The notes under the pieces: generated by a model | The model's input: only the letters and a program-made list of their open reading frames with translations | What the model was told of the DNA's origin: nothing | The model's database searches: none | Source of the DNA: Pseudomonas sp. | GTDB lineage: Bacteria; Pseudomonadota; Gammaproteobacteria; Pseudomonadales; Pseudomonadaceae | NCBI GenBank assembly: GCA_026398835.1 | Contig: JAPLSD010000582.1 | Location: forward strand, 1-7,326 | Direction of reading: 5' to 3' | Length of the DNA stretch: 7,326 nucleotides | In this document: positions 5,723-7,326 of the stretch, in pieces | Position numbering within the stretch: the first letter of the stretch is position 1 | Layout of the letters: every line of letters starts with the position of its first letter | Made by a program: the position numbers and the translations under genes

Positions 5723-6939
5723 TTACAAGGTTTTTTCGAAGATCTTCGAATTACGCTGATAGTTGTACAGCGAGGCCCGAGCCGAGGGTAGGCGCTCGAC
5801 GCTGCTTGGCACGAAGCCACGCTCACGGAACCAGTGAGCGGTACGCGTGGTAAGCACGAACAAGGTTTTGAGCCCCTGATCCCGAGCGCGGGTTTCAATC
5901 CTTTCCAGCAATTCATCACCGCGACCGCCATGGCGATATTCTGGATTCACCGCCAGGCAAGCCAACTCCCCTGTATCCGAATCGGCAATCTGATACAGCG
6001 CCGCACAGGCGATGATCATACCTTCGCGCTCGACCACGCTGAATTGTTCGATCTCACGCTCCAGCACCTCGCGGGAACGGCGAACCAGGATGCCCTGCTC
6101 TTCCAGCGGACTGATCAAATCCAGCAAACCGCCGACGTCTTCAATGGCCGCTTCACGGACCAATTCGAACTGCTCTTGCGCGACCAGCGTACCGCCACCG
6201 TCGCGGGTGAAGAGTTCGGTCAGCAACGCGCCGTTTTCTACATAACTGACGATATGGCTACGGCCTACACCGCCTCGACAGGCTTCAGCCGCCGCATCCA
6301 GCAATTCCGCCTGGTAGTTACCGCCCAGACGCTGCAAATGCGCTGGCACCTGTTGCGGACGCAACTCGCGCACCAGCCTGCCGTTTTCATCGATCAGGCC
6401 GAGGTCGGCACCAAACAGCAGCAGCTTGTCGGCCCCCAGGTCGATGGCGGCGCGGGTGGCGACGTCTTCGCAGGCCAGGTTGAAGATTTCCCCGGTCGGC
6501 GAGTAGCCCAACGGCGAGAGCAGAACAATCGAACGCTCATCCAGCAGACGATTGATGCCTTTGCGGTCGACCCGACGCACTTCACCAGTGTGGTGATAGT
6601 CGACACCTTCAAGCACGCCAATCGGCCGTGCAGTTACCAGATTGCCGCCCGCGACCCGCAGGCGCGAGCCCTGCATCGGCGAGGAGGCCATGTCCATGGA
6701 CAGGCGCGCTTCAATGGCAATCCGCAGTTGCCCCACCGCGTCGATCACGCATTCCAGCGTCGCCGCATCGGTGATGCGCAGACCATGGTGATAATGCGGA
6801 GTCAGGCCTCGGGCAGCGAGACGGGTTTCAATTTGCGGACGGGAACCATGAACCAATACCAACCGCACACAAAGGTGCAATCGCGGTGGGCATTGATGTA
6901 GGGAGAAGCGTGACGAAGCCAATTGACGTATTCGGGCAT
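5723..6939 (-). pseudogene. argA: N-acetylglutamate synthase ArgA, frameshifted by an internal deletion near the 5' end
   Basis: ArgA makes N-acetylglutamate from glutamate and acetyl-CoA, the first step of arginine synthesis. The ATG at 6939 gives the standard start MPEYVNWLRHASPYINAHRD then CTFV, after which the frame runs into CGWYWFMVP... and stops at 6802-6804 (45 residues). The rest of the protein, from VRLVLVHGSRPQIE to KIFEKTL, lies in a different frame and is otherwise complete: amino-acid-kinase fold, then a C-terminal GNAT domain with the acetyl-CoA loop NPEYRHGGRGDELLERIE. Adding the usual missing block (about 27 residues between CTFV and VRLVLVHG) gives 432 residues, the family length, so about 82 nt are lost. 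A TTG at 6922 opens the downstream frame but gives unrelated N-terminal residues. It lies downstream of argE. Unless this is an error, the enzyme should be inactive. Confidence 0.85.
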
Positions 6940-7008
6940 AAAACCAGCGCCTGTAATAAAAAGCAGCCGAAAAAAGGACGAAACAGAAAACGCACAGCGG
7001 GCTGTTGG

Positions 7009-7035
7009 TTATCGTCGGAACAGGCTTGGCGACAC
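7009..7035 (-). other. Eight-codon mini-frame with a strong ribosome site between argE and argA
   Basis: On the minus strand AAGGAG (7043-7048) lies 7 nt before a GTG that opens MSPSLFRR and a TAA stop. The spacing is that of a real start site, yet the frame has only eight codons. It could be a leader peptide for argA, the remnant of a small gene, or chance. The rest of the argE-argA spacer (6940-7085) is AT-rich near argA and contains no longer frame on this strand that I can support. Confidence 0.25.
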
Positions 7036-7085
7036 GCGAGCTCTCCTTATAGATACAGGCTTGATCATCGGCGATTTAACAGAGG

Positions 7086-7326
7086 TCAGGCCGGCGTCAG
7101 GCAATAATGTTCGATCAATTGACGTAGTAGATGCACTGTAGGCTGCAAGCGTGACATTTCGAGGTATTCCCCCGGTTGGTGAGCACAGGCAATGTCGCCC
7201 GGGCCGAGCACCAGTGTTTCGCAGCCGAGGCGCTGAAGATAAGGCGCTTCAGTGCCAAACGCTACTGCTTCGGCGAGATGGCCGGTGAGTCTTTCCGCGA
7301 GCCGGACCAATTCGCAGTCTTCAGCC
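7086..7326 (-). CDS. argE: Acetylornithine deacetylase ArgE (C-terminal part, cut by window edge)
   Basis: ArgE hydrolyses N-acetylornithine to ornithine and acetate; it is a zinc-dependent M20-family peptidase-like enzyme of the cytoplasm. Only the last 79 codons are present. They read through the window edge without a stop (AEDCELVRLAERLTGH...) and include FGTEAPYLQRLGCETLVLGP and DIACAHQPGEYLEMSRL. The His of AHQP is the conserved C-terminal metal ligand of the family. The end HYCLTPA matches Pseudomonas ArgE as remembered. It is followed 146 nt later by argA on the same strand, a plausible co-transcribed arginine pair. Confidence 0.92.
   Translation of the reverse strand, partial: AEDCELVRLAERLTGHLAEAVAFGTEAPYLQRLGCETLVLGPGDIACAHQPGEYLEMSRLQPTVHLLRQLIEHYCLTPA

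Noticed and set aside
5834..6901. 355-codon open frame on the plus strand opposite argA
   Set aside because: Antisense shadow; the minus strand encodes clear ArgA sequence over the same span.
6905..6922. TTG at 6922 as the real start of argA
   Set aside because: The residues it gives (MASSRFSLHQC...) are a frame-shifted reading of the genuine ArgA start, which is intact from the ATG at 6939 in another frame.

Overview
The window looks like a chromosomal segment of a Pseudomonas of the fluorescens/putida type. The evidence is moderately high GC, coding with strong G/C third positions, AT-rich promoters, and protein sequences that read like known Pseudomonas SsuEACB, LsfA, OprE-like porin, ArgA and ArgE. 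All recognisable genes lie on the minus strand, so the biological order runs from high to low coordinates. No mobile element, CRISPR array, tRNA or rRNA was seen.

Arginine block (about 7326 down to 5723): the C-terminal end of argE (acetylornithine deacetylase) is followed by argA (N-acetylglutamate synthase). argA carries an internal deletion near its 5' end, inferred at about 82 nt, which breaks the reading frame. Next comes a non-coding stretch of almost 500 bases (5227-5722) with several dyads. One of these is an unexplained foldable element on the plus strand that ends in a U-tract (5433-5521).

Porin block (5226 down to 3843): an OprD-family, OprE-like porin whose signal-peptide start is out of frame with its barrel because a short segment is missing. 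A perfect 12-bp stem terminator follows it.

Sulfur-starvation block (3620 down to 1): lsfA (1-Cys peroxiredoxin) with its own terminator, then the ssu operon in the order ssuE, ssuA, [ssuD remnant], ssuC, ssuB (cut by the window edge). In related pseudomonads ssuD, the FMNH2-dependent alkanesulfonate monooxygenase, lies between ssuA and ssuC. Here only its first 10 and last 9 codons remain, fused in frame into a 19-codon mini-gene that keeps its ribosome binding site and the junction to ssuC. The strain would keep the flavin reductase and sulfonate transporter but lose the enzyme that releases sulfite at this locus.

The main message is therefore three separate internal deletions (ssuD, oprE-like, argA) in 7.3 kb, all in genes whose remaining sequence looks well preserved. 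This points either to recent gene loss or to a sequence or assembly problem; the bases alone cannot separate the two. AT-rich inverted repeats in front of both ssuE and lsfA may be shared regulatory sites for the sulfate-starvation response.
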